A stretch of DNA of 64,000 nt from Comamonas sp. JUb58 (lineage in GTDB: Bacteria; Pseudomonadota; Gammaproteobacteria; Burkholderiales; Burkholderiaceae_C), in contig NZ_SOAL01000006.1 in assembly GCF_004364775.1 (NCBI RefSeq), forward strand, positions 62,001 to 126,000, given 5' to 3'. A program made the position numbers and the translations under genes. The notes beneath the pieces are model-generated. The model was not told where the DNA came from, searched no databases, and saw only the letters and a program-made list of their open reading frames with translations. Below, piece after piece: positions 52,873 to 62,153 of the stretch (position 1 is the stretch's first letter; every line of letters begins with the position of its first letter).

Positions 52873-53763
52873 ATGGATTGGGATCATTTGCGCTTTTTCT
52901 GGGCCTTGGTGCAGGCGGGCACCCTGGTGGGGGCGGCCAAGGCGCTGGGGGTGGAGCACACAACGGTGTCGCGCCGCATCCAGGCGCTGGAAAAGCAGCT
53001 CGGCGCCACCTTGTTCACCCGCGAGGGCAGCGGCTACAAGCTGACCGATGCCGGCCGCCAGCTTCAACCACGCGCCGAGGCCATGGACCAGATTGCGCGC
53101 GGCATCGCCCCGATTGCGGCTAGCCAAAGCGCCGAAACCCCCAGCGGCGTGGTGCGCATTGGCGTGACCGAAGGCTTTGGCACCCAGGTGCTGGCCAAGC
53201 ACCTGGCCTTGCTGGCCCAGCGCTACCCCTTGCTGACGATCGACTTGCTAGCGGTGCCACGCATGCTGCAGCTCTCGCGCCGCGAAGCCGATATCGTCAT
53301 CTCGCTGGAGCGCCCGGTGCGCGATACCGTCGTCACTAGCCGCCTGACCGAGTACCGCCTTTATCTGTATGGCCAGCGCGAATACCTGGCGCGCCACCCG
53401 CTGATCACCTCGACCGAAGGCCTGGCCAGCCACCGCTTTGTGCACTATGTCGACGACCAGCTGTTCACTAAGGAACTACAGTTCCTCGACAGCCTGAGCG
53501 CGCCGCAGCGCTTCAGCTTTCGCAGCACCAGCATCCTGGCGCAGTACACCGCCGTGCGCACCGGCGCGGGCCTGGGGGTGCTGCCCGGCTTTCTGGCCGA
53601 CAAGGACCCGTTACTGCAGCGCGTGCTGCCGGAGCAGGCCCAGTTCACCCGCACCTTCTGGATGTCGATGCCGCCCGAGCTGCGCTCAGTGCCCGGCATC
53701 CAGGTGGTTTGGCGCTTTTTGCAGGCCACGGTGCAGGAGCAGCAGGACCTGCTGCTGTGCTGA
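52873..53763 (+). CDS. LysR-family transcriptional regulator
   Basis: 296 residues. The N-terminal winged helix reads MDWDHLRFFWALVQAG...ALGVEHTTVSRRIQALE; the rest is the periplasmic-binding-like effector domain. AAGGGG before ATG 52873; the frame upstream is not family-like. The dyad before its start also covers the mmsA promoter, so I infer it controls mmsA and itself, although cycA and a hypothetical gene lie in between. Effector unknown; a valine-pathway intermediate would fit. Confidence 0.9.
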   Translation: MDWDHLRFFWALVQAGTLVGAAKALGVEHTTVSRRIQALEKQLGATLFTREGSGYKLTDAGRQLQPRAEAMDQIARGIAPIAASQSAETPSGVVRIGVTEGFGTQVLAKHLALLAQRYPLLTIDLLAVPRMLQLSRREADIVISLERPVRDTVVTSRLTEYRLYLYGQREYLARHPLITSTEGLASHRFVHYVDDQLFTKELQFLDSLSAPQRFSFRSTSILAQYTAVRTGAGLGVLPGFLADKDPLLQRVLPEQAQFTRTFWMSMPPELRSVPGIQVVWRFLQATVQEQQDLLLC

Positions 53764-53775
53764 GCGCTGGCGCAT

Positions 53776-53804
53776 AAAAAAACCGGCTGCCTGGGCAGCC
53801 GGTT
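53776..53804. terminator. Terminator of the TRAP operon (and of lysR)
   Basis: 10-bp perfect stem AACCGGCTGC/GCAGCCGGTT, 4-base loop; seven T on the minus strand. Confidence 0.9.
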
Positions 53805-53825
53805 CGTAGCGGATCAACGCGCGCT

Positions 53826-55121
53826 TTACATGTTGTTGGGCAGCACGGTGACGATCTCGGGGAAGAACCAGAGAATCACCAGGGCCAGCACCATCAGCAC
53901 AAAGTAGGGTGCGCAGACGCGGGCCAGGTAGGTGATCTGCTTGCCCGTCATGCTTTGCAGCACGAACAGGTTGAAGCCCACCGGCGGCGTGATCTGGGCG
54001 GTCTCCACGGTGATCACCAGGAAGATGCCGAACCACAGCGGATCGATGCCTGCGGCGTGGATGATGGGCAGCACCACACCCATGGTCAGCACGATGGTGG
54101 AGATACCGTCGAGGAAGCAGCCAATCAGGATGTAGAAGATACCCAGCACAATGATCAGCATCGCAGGCGACAGGTTCAGGCTGCCGACGAACTCGGCCAG
54201 TTGGCGTGGCAGGCCGATATAGCCCATCGACAGGGTCATGAACGAGGCACCGGCCAGGATCAGCGCGATCATGCAGTAGAGGCGCGTGGCACCGAACAGC
54301 GAATCCTTGAAGTTCTTCCAGGTCAGCGCGCCTTGGGCGGCAGACAGCACCAGGGAGCCCAGCACACCAATCGCTGCGGCTTCGGTGGCGGTCGCAATGC
54401 CCGAGTAGATGCTGGCAATCACCGAAGCGATCAGCAGCACCACCGGAATCAGGTGGCGGGACTCATAGAGCTTTTGCTTGAAGCTCATCGTGCCATCGGC
54501 CTTGGGGATCTTGTTCGGGTTGAGCAGGGACCAGATGATGATCCAGCCGCTGAACATCAGGGCCAGCATGATGCCGGGCAGCACGCCGGCCATGAAGAGC
54601 TTGGAGATCGACATCTCAGCGGCAACGCCGTAGACGATCAGAATGATCGATGGCGGAATCAGCAGGCCCAGGGTGGCCGGGCCGCCCAGGGAGCCGATGA
54701 CCATGTTCTCGGGGTAGCCGCGCTTCATCAGCTCAGGCACATTCATCTTGCCCACGGTGGCGCAGGTGGCGGCCGAGGAGCCGGACACCGCCGCAAAAAT
54801 CGTGCAGCCGATCACATTGGTGTGCAGCAAGCGGCCGGGCAGCAGGTTGACCCAGGGTGCGAGGCCCCGGAACATGCTCTCCGATAAATTCGTGCGGTAG
54901 AGAATCTCGCCCATCCAGACAAAGAGCGGCAGCGCCGTCAAGGTCCAGCTGCTGGCCGATCCCCAGATGGTCATCGCCATCGCGTCCCCAGCCGCGCGGG
55001 CGGTGAAGAACTCCATGCCAAACCAGGCCACACCGGCCAGGGTCAGACCCACCCAGACGCCGCCGCCCAACAGGGCCAGCAGCACCACGATCAGCGCAAT
55101 GCTGGCGGTAATTTCATTCAT
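53826..55121 (-). CDS. dctM: TRAP transporter large permease (DctM)
   Basis: 431 residues, about twelve helices, the ion-coupled channel of a tripartite periplasmic transporter. PLFVWMGEILYRT, GSSAATCATVGKMNVPEL and GGPATLGLLIPPSIILIVYGV are DctM signatures. Its start overlaps the dctQ stop by eight bases. The substrate class (carboxylates, keto acids) is set by DctP and is unknown. Confidence 0.93.
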   Translation of the reverse strand: MNEITASIALIVVLLALLGGGVWVGLTLAGVAWFGMEFFTARAAGDAMAMTIWGSASSWTLTALPLFVWMGEILYRTNLSESMFRGLAPWVNLLPGRLLHTNVIGCTIFAAVSGSSAATCATVGKMNVPELMKRGYPENMVIGSLGGPATLGLLIPPSIILIVYGVAAEMSISKLFMAGVLPGIMLALMFSGWIIIWSLLNPNKIPKADGTMSFKQKLYESRHLIPVVLLIASVIASIYSGIATATEAAAIGVLGSLVLSAAQGALTWKNFKDSLFGATRLYCMIALILAGASFMTLSMGYIGLPRQLAEFVGSLNLSPAMLIIVLGIFYILIGCFLDGISTIVLTMGVVLPIIHAAGIDPLWFGIFLVITVETAQITPPVGFNLFVLQSMTGKQITYLARVCAPYFVLMVLALVILWFFPEIVTVLPNNM

Positions 55122-55629
55122 GGTGGGCGTCCTCTTTGACCACAGCCTGGCGTTTGCCTGTCAGCTCCAGTACCAGCTCGTCGCAAAAGGCGATAAAAAA
55201 CACCAGGGTACCCAGTGCCATAAAAAGTTGCGGAATCCACAGTGGCGAGGCGTCCATGCCCACGGAGATGTCATCGATCTCCCAGGATTGCCAGACCAGG
55301 CGTGCGGAATAGAACGCCAGAAAGCCCGAGAGGATGGTTGCGATGCCCAGGGCAATCACTTCCATGGTCTTCAAGGCGCCACCTTTGAGCGCGCCCAGCA
55401 GCAGGGTCACGCGGATGTGTTCGCCCTTCTTGAGGGTGCTGGCCAGGGCCATGAAGCCCGCTCCCGCCATCGCGTAGCCGGCATAGGCATCGGTGCCGGG
55501 GGCACTGAAGCCGATCAGGCGGCTGACCACGGTGAGCAGCACCATCACGAGGATGCCGATCATCGACAGCCCTGCCAGCCAGGCAGAGGCGTCATACAGT
55601 CCATTTAATAGCTTGCGCATGCTTGTCAT
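55114..55629 (-). CDS. dctQ: TRAP transporter small permease (DctQ)
   Basis: 171 residues with four helices, including WLAGLSMIGILVMVLLTVVSRL. It joins DctM in the membrane. ATG 55629 and ATG 55620 are both possible; ribosome sites are weak for both. Middle gene of dctP-dctQ-dctM, 82 bp behind dctP. Confidence 0.88.
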   Translation of the reverse strand: MTSMRKLLNGLYDASAWLAGLSMIGILVMVLLTVVSRLIGFSAPGTDAYAGYAMAGAGFMALASTLKKGEHIRVTLLLGALKGGALKTMEVIALGIATILSGFLAFYSARLVWQSWEIDDISVGMDASPLWIPQLFMALGTLVFFIAFCDELVLELTGKRQAVVKEDAHHE

Positions 55630-55711
55630 TCAAAGCAGTAAAGGTTGCTGACTGCACAGCCCAGCGGGGGCCGCGATGGCCCCGCATGGGTTGTACAGAG
55701 GAGGCCGTTGC

Positions 55712-56695
55712 TTACTTGGAGGCCTGGTAGGCGTCCAGAATGGCCTTGCCTTCGGCGCCGGCCTTGTCGGTCCATTCCTTGACCACGGTCTCACCGACCT
55801 TGGCCAGGTCAGCCTTGAGTTGGGCCGATGGCAGCTCGATGCTCATCCCGCCTTGCTTCAGGGTCGCCAGCGACTTGGCATCCACTTCCTTGGATTCCTT
55901 CCAGCCGCGCTCTTCGGCAGCGGCAGCGGCCTTGAGCACCGCTTCCTGCTCGGCCTTGCCCAGCGCGTTGAAGGCCTTCTTGCTCACGGTCACGGCATTC
56001 TTGGGGATCCAGGCCTGCACGTTGTAGTAATACTTCAGGTTTTCGAACAGCTTGTTGTCAGCGCCGGTGGCCGACGAGGTGATCAGGCCATCGACCACGC
56101 CGGTGGCGAGCGCCTGGGACAGTTCGGCCTCTTGCACGGTGGCCGGTTGCGCGCCAATCAGCTCGCCAATGCGGGCGGTGGTGGGCGAGTAGACGCGCCA
56201 CTTCATGCCCTTGAGGTCAGCCACCGAGTTGATCGGCTTCTTGGTGTAGATGCCCTGGGGTGGCCATGCCACCGAATACAGCAGCACCTGGCCTTGCTTG
56301 TCCAGCAGCTTTTGCAGCGCTGGCTTTTGGGCTTGGTAGAGCTTGAATGCCTGCTCATAGCTGTCGACCAGGAAAGGCAGGCCGTCAACGCCAAAGAGCT
56401 GCGATTCATTCTGGAAGCTCACCAGAAAGAACTCACCCATCTGCGCATTACCGGTTTGCACGGCGCGCTTGATTTCGGGCATTTTGAAAAGCGATGCACC
56501 AAAATGGGGAGTGATTTTGACTTTGCCGCTCGTCGCTGCATCCACATCCTTGACGAACTGCTCGTTGTTCTTGGAGTGGAAGTTGAATGGCGCATACGCC
56601 GTGGCGAAATCCCATTTGGTTTGGGCAACAGCTGCGGTGGCAAAACCGAAGCTGGCCACCAGGGTGGCGGTGGCACAAAAAACGCGACGCTTCAT
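55712..56695 (-). CDS. dctP: TRAP transporter substrate-binding protein (DctP)
   Basis: 327-residue periplasmic binding protein. Signal peptide ends ATAAVAQT. The DctP fold shows KWRVYSPTTARIGELIGAQPATV (with the carboxylate-binding arginine of most family members at KWR-V) and the VVDGLITSSATG block. AAGGAT ribosome site. First gene of the operon, behind an AT-rich 445-bp region. Confidence 0.92.
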   Translation of the reverse strand: MKRRVFCATATLVASFGFATAAVAQTKWDFATAYAPFNFHSKNNEQFVKDVDAATSGKVKITPHFGASLFKMPEIKRAVQTGNAQMGEFFLVSFQNESQLFGVDGLPFLVDSYEQAFKLYQAQKPALQKLLDKQGQVLLYSVAWPPQGIYTKKPINSVADLKGMKWRVYSPTTARIGELIGAQPATVQEAELSQALATGVVDGLITSSATGADNKLFENLKYYYNVQAWIPKNAVTVSKKAFNALGKAEQEAVLKAAAAAEERGWKESKEVDAKSLATLKQGGMSIELPSAQLKADLAKVGETVVKEWTDKAGAEGKAILDAYQASK

Positions 56696-57140
56696 GACGG
56701 ATCCTTATAGAGATAAATAGGGCGCAGCAGATGCTGCCCGGGATGAATACGATCACCAGCCACGGCAGTGCCAGAAACAACTGCTATGCTGGTGAATTGT
56801 TTGCCAAAATTAACAGTTATTGCAAAGTAACGCTATACGGGGTTTCAACAATAATTAATTTTTGTAGGTTTCAAATTCTCTTTTGTGGGATGTGGTATTA
56901 AAAATTGTTCAACGAATTTTGATTTTGAACGAACACGTCCATTATTTTTGCCGTCATAGTGTCCTAGGGTTAATACCAGGTCTGCTCAAAAATTGAACAG
57001 GCTGGGGGATGCCCCAGCAAGACCTTAAGACAGCCTTAAGAAGCCGCAGAAACCTGAAAAATACGGGCGTAAAAAAGCCACCACGGCGGCTGGAGCGCGG
57101 TGGTGGCTGGGTGGAGGCAGCGGTGCCCTAGGGCGGCGGT
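56696..57140. other. 445-bp intergenic region with an AT-rich core
   Basis: Between dctP (leftward) and the end of the DUF2889 gene. Roughly 56815-56990 is far richer in A/T than the rest of the window. GTTCAA (56907-56912) and TTGAAC (56925-56930) are an inverted pair 12 bases apart, and a further TTGAAC is at 56993-56998. I see no gene. Probably the dctPQM control region. Confidence 0.5.
57071..57108 (-). terminator. Terminator of the DUF2889 gene
   Basis: 9-bp stem AGCCACCAC/GTGGTGGCT with a GC-rich inner part; six T on the minus strand. Confidence 0.85.
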
Positions 57141-57770
57141 TCAGCCCTTGTTGGTGCTGTCGTCGGCAGGCTTGTCGGCGGGGTTGGCGCTAGTGGTTGC
57201 CACCGCTGCAGCGCCGGTGCTGCCTGGCTTGGGCGCTTGCCAACCGATGAATTGGGGGTAGATGGTGGCGACGCCGGCGCCATTGAAATCCCAGCCCTTG
57301 CACTGCCCCAGATGGCGGGGTGGCTGGTCCGATTGGGGGCGCGCAAAGGCCTGGTTCACGCTCTGGAAGGCGGCGGTCGCCATGTTGAACAACAGCTCGC
57401 GCATATGGGTGCAACCCTCGATGTTGCCGAGGTTGGCTTCGATGGCTTTGCGCCACCCCCGGGCCATGCAACAGCCCACCATCTTCTGCATGGCGGGCAG
57501 GGCCAGCGGGCACTCACCCAGCGGGTGGGCATCCATCGCCACCTCGATCGCAACAACTGTAAGTGTTGTATCAATGGTACAGCGAATCCACATGTGGTGA
57601 ATGGGCTCTCCGGCTTTGCGCTTGCGCTCGCCGGACAGCACCAGGTCATAGGCCTTGGTATCCACCAGTTCGCCTTCTACATCCCACAGCCCATCCTCGC
57701 GCTCGAAGCTGCGGTAGCGCACATCGCGCAAATGTTTGGGGACGCGGTTGGGGACGGGAGACAAAGGCAT
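57141..57770 (-). CDS. DUF2889 family protein
   Basis: 209 residues. The DUF2889 core is R-S-FERED-GLWDVEGELVDTKAYD near residue 20, HHMWIRCTID, and CCMARGWRKAIEANLGNIEGCTHMRELLF near 100. The C-terminal 25 residues are low-complexity Ala/Pro/Thr. Function of the family is unknown. I start at ATG 57770 (MPLSPVPNRVP), not the longer frame from 57833. Confidence 0.83.
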   Translation of the reverse strand: MPLSPVPNRVPKHLRDVRYRSFEREDGLWDVEGELVDTKAYDLVLSGERKRKAGEPIHHMWIRCTIDTTLTVVAIEVAMDAHPLGECPLALPAMQKMVGCCMARGWRKAIEANLGNIEGCTHMRELLFNMATAAFQSVNQAFARPQSDQPPRHLGQCKGWDFNGAGVATIYPQFIGWQAPKPGSTGAAAVATTSANPADKPADDSTNKG

Positions 57771-57943
57771 GGGAGAGGGTGTCGCGGTGGGATTGTTTTT
57801 TATGAATGACCCGGTTTGGTGCAGACGGCGCAAGCTGGCTGCGCTGCCATGCCAACAGTGCTGATCACTATGCGACTGTTGCTGCGGGCTGTCTGTGCAG
57901 CAGGTGACAGGCGGGCTGTCGGCTGCGCACAGCCCTCTATTGT

Positions 57944-57982
57944 AAAAACAAACGCGCCGCCGCTGCAGAGCAGGGGCGGCGC
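57944..57982 (-). terminator. Terminator of the aldehyde dehydrogenase gene
   Basis: 8-bp stem GCGCCGCC/GGCGGCGC and a 13-base loop, then GTTTGTTTTTAC on the minus strand. Confidence 0.75.
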
Positions 57983-58020
57983 TAGGGGGTAGGGCACCCG
58001 AAGTGCCCGCAAGCCCGGTA

Positions 58021-59454
58021 TCAACCGTGGCGGATGGCGACGGTCTTCAGCGTGGTAAAGCCGTACAGCGCTTCAAAGCCCTTTTCGCGGCCATGGCCGC
58101 TGGCCTTGGTGCCGCCAAAGGGCAGCTCCACGCCGCCGCCGGCGCCGTAGTTGTTGATGAAGACCTGGCCGCTGCGCAGGCGCTTGGCCACGCGGAACTG
58201 GCGGCCGCCATCGCGCGTCCAGACGCCGGCCACCAGGCCAAACTGGGTCGCATTGGCCATCTTGATGGCTTCTTCTTCGCTGTCGAAGGCCATGGCGCTG
58301 AGGACCGGGCCAAAGATCTCTTCCTGGGCCAGGCGGTGGTCCACCGGCACATCGCGCAGCAGGGTAGGGGCCTGGTAGTAGCCGCCTTCTGGGGCTTCAT
58401 CGATGATCTGGCCTTGGGCGACGACGGAGATGCCGTCGTTGTGCGCATCGCTCAGAAAATCCCAGACGCGTTGCTGCTGGGTCTGGCGGATCAGCGGGCC
58501 CAGGTCCAGGTCCAGGCTGGCGGGGCCGACGCGCAGCGCTTCAAAGGCGCTGCCCAGGCGGGCCAGCAGGGTTTCGTAGATGCTGCGCTCTACCAGCAGG
58601 CGCGAGCCGGCCGAACAGGTCTGGCCGGAGTTCTGGATGATGGCGTTGATGATGGTCGGGATGGCGGCATCCAGATCGGCATCGGCGAACACGATCTGCG
58701 GGCTCTTGCCGCCCAGCTCCAGGGTGCAGGGGCAGTGGCGTTCGGCAGCAGCCTGCTCGATCAAGGTGCCGATGCGGGGGCTGCCGGTAAAGCTGATGTG
58801 GTCCACATCGGGGTTGCGGGCCAGCGCATCGCCCACTTCATGGCCAAAGCCGGTGACGATATTGATCGCGCCGGCAGGGAAGCCCACATCGGCTGCCAGT
58901 TGCGCCACGCGGATGAGGCTCAGGCAGGCATCCTCAGAAGGCTTGACCACGCAGACATTGCCTGCCGCCAGTGCCGCACCCACGCAGCGGCCAAAGATCT
59001 GCATCGGGTAGTTCCAGGGCACGATGTGGCCGGTCACGCCATGGGGCTCGCGCCAGGTCAGCACGCTGAAATCATTGGGGTAGGGAATGGTCTCGCCGTG
59101 GAGCTTGTCGGCTGCGCCGGCATAGAACTCGAAATAGCGGCCCAGGGCCAGCGCATCGGCCTTGGCCTGCTTGGTGGGCTTGCCGCAGTCGCGCTGCTCG
59201 ATGGCGGCGAGCTCGTCGGCATGCTCCAGCACCTTGGCCGACAGGCGCATCATCAGGCGGCTGCGCTCAGCGGGGCTGGTCTTGCGCCATACGTTGTCGT
59301 AGCACAGGCGCGCGGCTTGCACCGCGTGGTCCACGTCTTCCGCATTGCCGCGCTGGATTTCATCAAAGGGTTGGCCGTCGGACGGGTCGATGACGGGAAT
59401 GGTCTTGCCCGACAGCGAGGGCACAGAGGCGTTGGCGATGTAATGCAATTGCAT
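58021..59454 (-). CDS. NAD(P)-dependent aldehyde dehydrogenase
   Basis: 477 residues of the non-acylating ALDH superfamily. Landmarks: IVPWNYPMQIF near 150, LELGGKSPQIVF with the general-base glutamate near 250, and the catalytic cysteine in NSGQTCSAGSRLL near 285. Betaine-aldehyde or gamma-aminobutyraldehyde dehydrogenases are among its relatives; the substrate cannot be read. Single gene, start ATG 59454 (MQLHYIANASV). Confidence 0.87.
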   Translation of the reverse strand: MQLHYIANASVPSLSGKTIPVIDPSDGQPFDEIQRGNAEDVDHAVQAARLCYDNVWRKTSPAERSRLMMRLSAKVLEHADELAAIEQRDCGKPTKQAKADALALGRYFEFYAGAADKLHGETIPYPNDFSVLTWREPHGVTGHIVPWNYPMQIFGRCVGAALAAGNVCVVKPSEDACLSLIRVAQLAADVGFPAGAINIVTGFGHEVGDALARNPDVDHISFTGSPRIGTLIEQAAAERHCPCTLELGGKSPQIVFADADLDAAIPTIINAIIQNSGQTCSAGSRLLVERSIYETLLARLGSAFEALRVGPASLDLDLGPLIRQTQQQRVWDFLSDAHNDGISVVAQGQIIDEAPEGGYYQAPTLLRDVPVDHRLAQEEIFGPVLSAMAFDSEEEAIKMANATQFGLVAGVWTRDGGRQFRVAKRLRSGQVFINNYGAGGGVELPFGGTKASGHGREKGFEALYGFTTLKTVAIRHG

Positions 59455-59716
59455 GGCGTTGTTCCGTTCTGGGTGCAATAGGCTGCTGAGTCTGCCAGAT
59501 GGCAGGCTCGAAACGGCCACCACGATAGCGCAGGAATGGGCCAGCGCCTACCGGGATGAGCCCGCGGTTGTCACGGGTTTGACCGGCCCATTTGGCCAGG
59601 CTGTAGGCATTTTTTGGGCAATGGCTGGCCAATGCACCTAAAATCACGGGGTTTTGCCGCTGGCGGGCCGCTCGCGCGCTGTCGGCCCTCCATTCAATTG
59701 ACCTCATAGGAATCGC

Positions 59717-60244
59717 ATGTCCTTCGAAAAACTGACCCCTGGCTCCAAGGCCCCTGATGTCTTCAACGTTGTGATCGAAATCTCGGCCAACTCCGCTCCT
59801 GTGAAGTACGAAGTGGACAAGGATTCGGGTTGCGTGTTCGTGGACCGCTTCCTGGGCACCGCCATGCACTACCCCGTGAACTACGGCTATGTGCCCCAAA
59901 CCCTGTCGGGCGACGGCGACCCCGTGGACGTGCTGGTGATGACACCTTTCCCACTGCCTACCGGCGTGGTGGTGCCTTGCCGCGCGATCGGCATCCTGCA
60001 CATGGAAGACGAGTCCGGCGTGGACGGCAAGGTGCTGGCTGTGCCCACCCAAAAGCTTCTGCCAGCCTACGACAAGATCAACCACCTGAGCGACATCCAT
60101 GACCTGGTGCTGCAGCAGATCTCGCACTTCTTCGAACACTACAAGGACCTGGAAAAGGGCAAGTGGGTGAAGGTGCTGGGCTGGAAGGGTGTGGACGAAG
60201 CCCACAAGGAAATCGTGGACGGCATCGCCAACTACAACAAGTAA
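59717..60244 (+). CDS. ppa: Inorganic pyrophosphatase
   Basis: Family-I enzyme that hydrolyses pyrophosphate and drives biosynthetic reactions. 175 residues. The metal site DGDPVDVLVMTPFPL is at about residue 66, and YEVDKDSGCVFVDRFL near 31 is also typical. Followed by a strong terminator. Confidence 0.96.
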   Translation: MSFEKLTPGSKAPDVFNVVIEISANSAPVKYEVDKDSGCVFVDRFLGTAMHYPVNYGYVPQTLSGDGDPVDVLVMTPFPLPTGVVVPCRAIGILHMEDESGVDGKVLAVPTQKLLPAYDKINHLSDIHDLVLQQISHFFEHYKDLEKGKWVKVLGWKGVDEAHKEIVDGIANYNK

Positions 60245-60294
60245 GAAGGCGCCACCTGCCGGGGCCCTGCGGCCCTGGGCAGGCAACGCTGACG

Positions 60295-60319
60295 AAAGCC
60301 GGTTTTTAACCGGCTTTTT
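60295..60319 (+). terminator. Rho-independent terminator of ppa
   Basis: 10-bp stem AAAGCCGGTT/AACCGGCTTT with 3-base loop and T-run. Confidence 0.92.
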
Positions 60320-60381
60320 GCTTTTGGGCGATGCGCCAGGCGCTAAGCTGGCAGGCATACAGAAAGCAAAGGAGCGAGCAA

Positions 60382-61494
60382 GTGGCTGATGTCGTCGATT
60401 GCGTGGTGATTGGTGCAGGTGTGGTGGGGCTGGCGGTCGCCCGTGAACTGGCCTTGGCGGGCCGTGAGTTGCTGGTGCTGGAGGCGCAGGACGCCATTGG
60501 CACGGGCACCAGCTCGCGCAACAGCGAGGTGATCCATGCCGGCATCTACTACGCCCAAGGCTCGCGCAAGGCGCGTTGGTGTGTGGAGGGCAAGGCCCTG
60601 CTGTATGCCTACTGCCAGGAACGCGGTATTGACCACCAGCGCTGCGGCAAGCTGATCGTGGCGACCTCGGAGGCACAGCGCGCCAAGCTGCAGGACATTG
60701 CCCGCCATGCCGCCGCCAATGGCGTCGATGACCTGGTGCTGCTGAGCCGCGACGAGGCGAGGGCGATGGAGCCCGAGCTGGAATGCGTGGCCGCCTTGCA
60801 TTCGCCCAGCACCGGCATTGTGGACAGCCATGGGCTGATGCTGAGCCTGCAGGGCGATCTGGAAAACGCCGGTGGCATGGTGGTGTTCAACAGCCCGCTG
60901 GCCGCTGCCCAATGCCAGGATGGCCACATTCTGCTGCGCACCGAAGATGGCACCGAGCTGCAGGCCAGGACCGTGGTCAATGCCGCAGGCCTGTGGGCGC
61001 CCGATCTGGCGCGCAAGTTTGAAGGCGCTGATGGGTCGCAGCTGCCCAGGGCCCACTATGCCAAGGGCAACTATTTCACCTTGGGCGGCCGCGCGCCGTT
61101 CAAGCAGCTCATCTACCCCGTCCCCGAAGTGGGCGGCCTGGGTGTACACCTGACCCTGGACCTGGGCGGCCAAGCCAAGTTTGGCCCCGACGTGCAGTGG
61201 GTGGCCAGTGCTGACGACCTGGTGGTGGATCCCGCGCGCGGCGACGCCTTTTATGCGGCTGTGCGCCGCTACTGGCCCGGTCTGCAGGATGGTGCGCTGG
61301 CCGCAGGTTACGCCGGTATCCGCCCCAAGATCAGCGGCCCGGGCGAGCCAGACGCCGACTTTGTGCTGCAAGGGCCTGAGGTGCATGGCGCGCCGGGACT
61401 GTTCCATCTGCTGGGCATCGAGTCGCCCGGCCTGACCAGTTGCCTGGCAATTGCCAAGGCAGTGAACCAAGCGGTGGCGCAGGATGCGGGCTGA
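60382..61494 (+). CDS. FAD-dependent oxidoreductase (L-2-hydroxyglutarate oxidase-like)
   Basis: 370-residue DAO-fold enzyme. The dinucleotide motif [19 protein letters not shown] lies at residues about 8-26. [19 protein letters not shown] and the later [19 protein letters not shown] resemble LhgO/L2HGDH. It probably oxidises a 2-hydroxy acid and passes electrons on; substrate not proven. GTG start 60382 set by AAGGAG (60369-60374); the frame upstream overlaps the ppa terminator. Confidence 0.85.
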   Translation: MADVVDCVVIGAGVVGLAVARELALAGRELLVLEAQDAIGTGTSSRNSEVIHAGIYYAQGSRKARWCVEGKALLYAYCQERGIDHQRCGKLIVATSEAQRAKLQDIARHAAANGVDDLVLLSRDEARAMEPELECVAALHSPSTGIVDSHGLMLSLQGDLENAGGMVVFNSPLAAAQCQDGHILLRTEDGTELQARTVVNAAGLWAPDLARKFEGADGSQLPRAHYAKGNYFTLGGRAPFKQLIYPVPEVGGLGVHLTLDLGGQAKFGPDVQWVASADDLVVDPARGDAFYAAVRRYWPGLQDGALAAGYAGIRPKISGPGEPDADFVLQGPEVHGAPGLFHLLGIESPGLTSCLAIAKAVNQAVAQDAG

Positions 61495-61623
61495 AGGCAG
61501 CCGACGGGATTGGCGCTGGATCCGTGATGCGCACATAAATGCGACAAAAGCTGCAGTTTGACGGCGATAGTCGGAATCTTCTGACAGGCAGGGCTGCATA
61601 TCGGAACCCGAAGCTGTATGTTT

Positions 61624-61644
61624 CTCCGTTAACATGTAACGGAG
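61624..61644 (+). promoter_or_regulatory. Perfect palindrome CTCCGTTA-ACATG-TAACGGAG
   Basis: 8-bp arms with a 5-base centre, 85 bp before the DUF883 gene. In DNA it looks like a dimeric regulator site; in RNA it would make a hairpin, but no T-run follows. Confidence 0.45.
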
Positions 61645-61728
61645 CTAACGCGATGTAGCGGCCTGCCTGTGCTGCCCGTCGTGTAGCCGGAACTTTCCTG
61701 TAGCCTGACCAAGAAAAGGATGATGAAC

Positions 61729-62046
61729 ATGCGTAAATCCAATTTGCTGAGCGATACCGTTGAGAATGCCCAGGCTGATCTGGAAAAACTGGTGAGCGAT
61801 CTGCGCGGCGTGCTGTCCAGCAAGGACCTGGACGGCGTGCCCGATATCAAGCAACTGCGCCAACGTCTGGAAGACACAGCCGGTGACGCCCGCGAAGGCG
61901 CTGTGCGCGCTGCGCAGGAAGCCGCCCGCCAGGCCAAGGAAGCTGCGCTGGCCGCAGACCGCTATGCGCATGACGAGCCATGGCGCGTTGCCGGTGCCGC
62001 GCTGGCCGTAGGTGCCTTGATCGGTTTTATCTTCTCGCGCCGCTAA
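61729..62046 (+). CDS. yqjD: DUF883 (ElaB/YqjD) family inner-membrane protein
   Basis: 105 residues: a long charged amphipathic helix (about 5-80) and one C-terminal membrane helix (VAGAALAVGALIGFIF) ending SRR. Such proteins bind ribosomes at the membrane in E. coli stationary phase. Three ATGs are close (61720, 61723, 61729); AAAGGA at 61715-61720 suits 61729. First of three genes matching the yqjD-yqjE-yqjK order. Confidence 0.87.
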   Translation: MRKSNLLSDTVENAQADLEKLVSDLRGVLSSKDLDGVPDIKQLRQRLEDTAGDAREGAVRAAQEAARQAKEAALAADRYAHDEPWRVAGAALAVGALIGFIFSRR

Positions 62047-62153
62047 GCTGAGCCCGAAGCCAGCGCCGGCACCATAGCCGCGCTGGCACGGCCCGCCGGG
62101 CCGACACCAAGAACAAGGGGCACCCAGGTGCCCCATATGCACGAGGAGAGTCC

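Noticed and set aside
59363-60676. 437-codon minus-strand frame over ppa
   Set aside because: Antisense to ppa and its terminator, Pro/Arg/His-rich, no domain.
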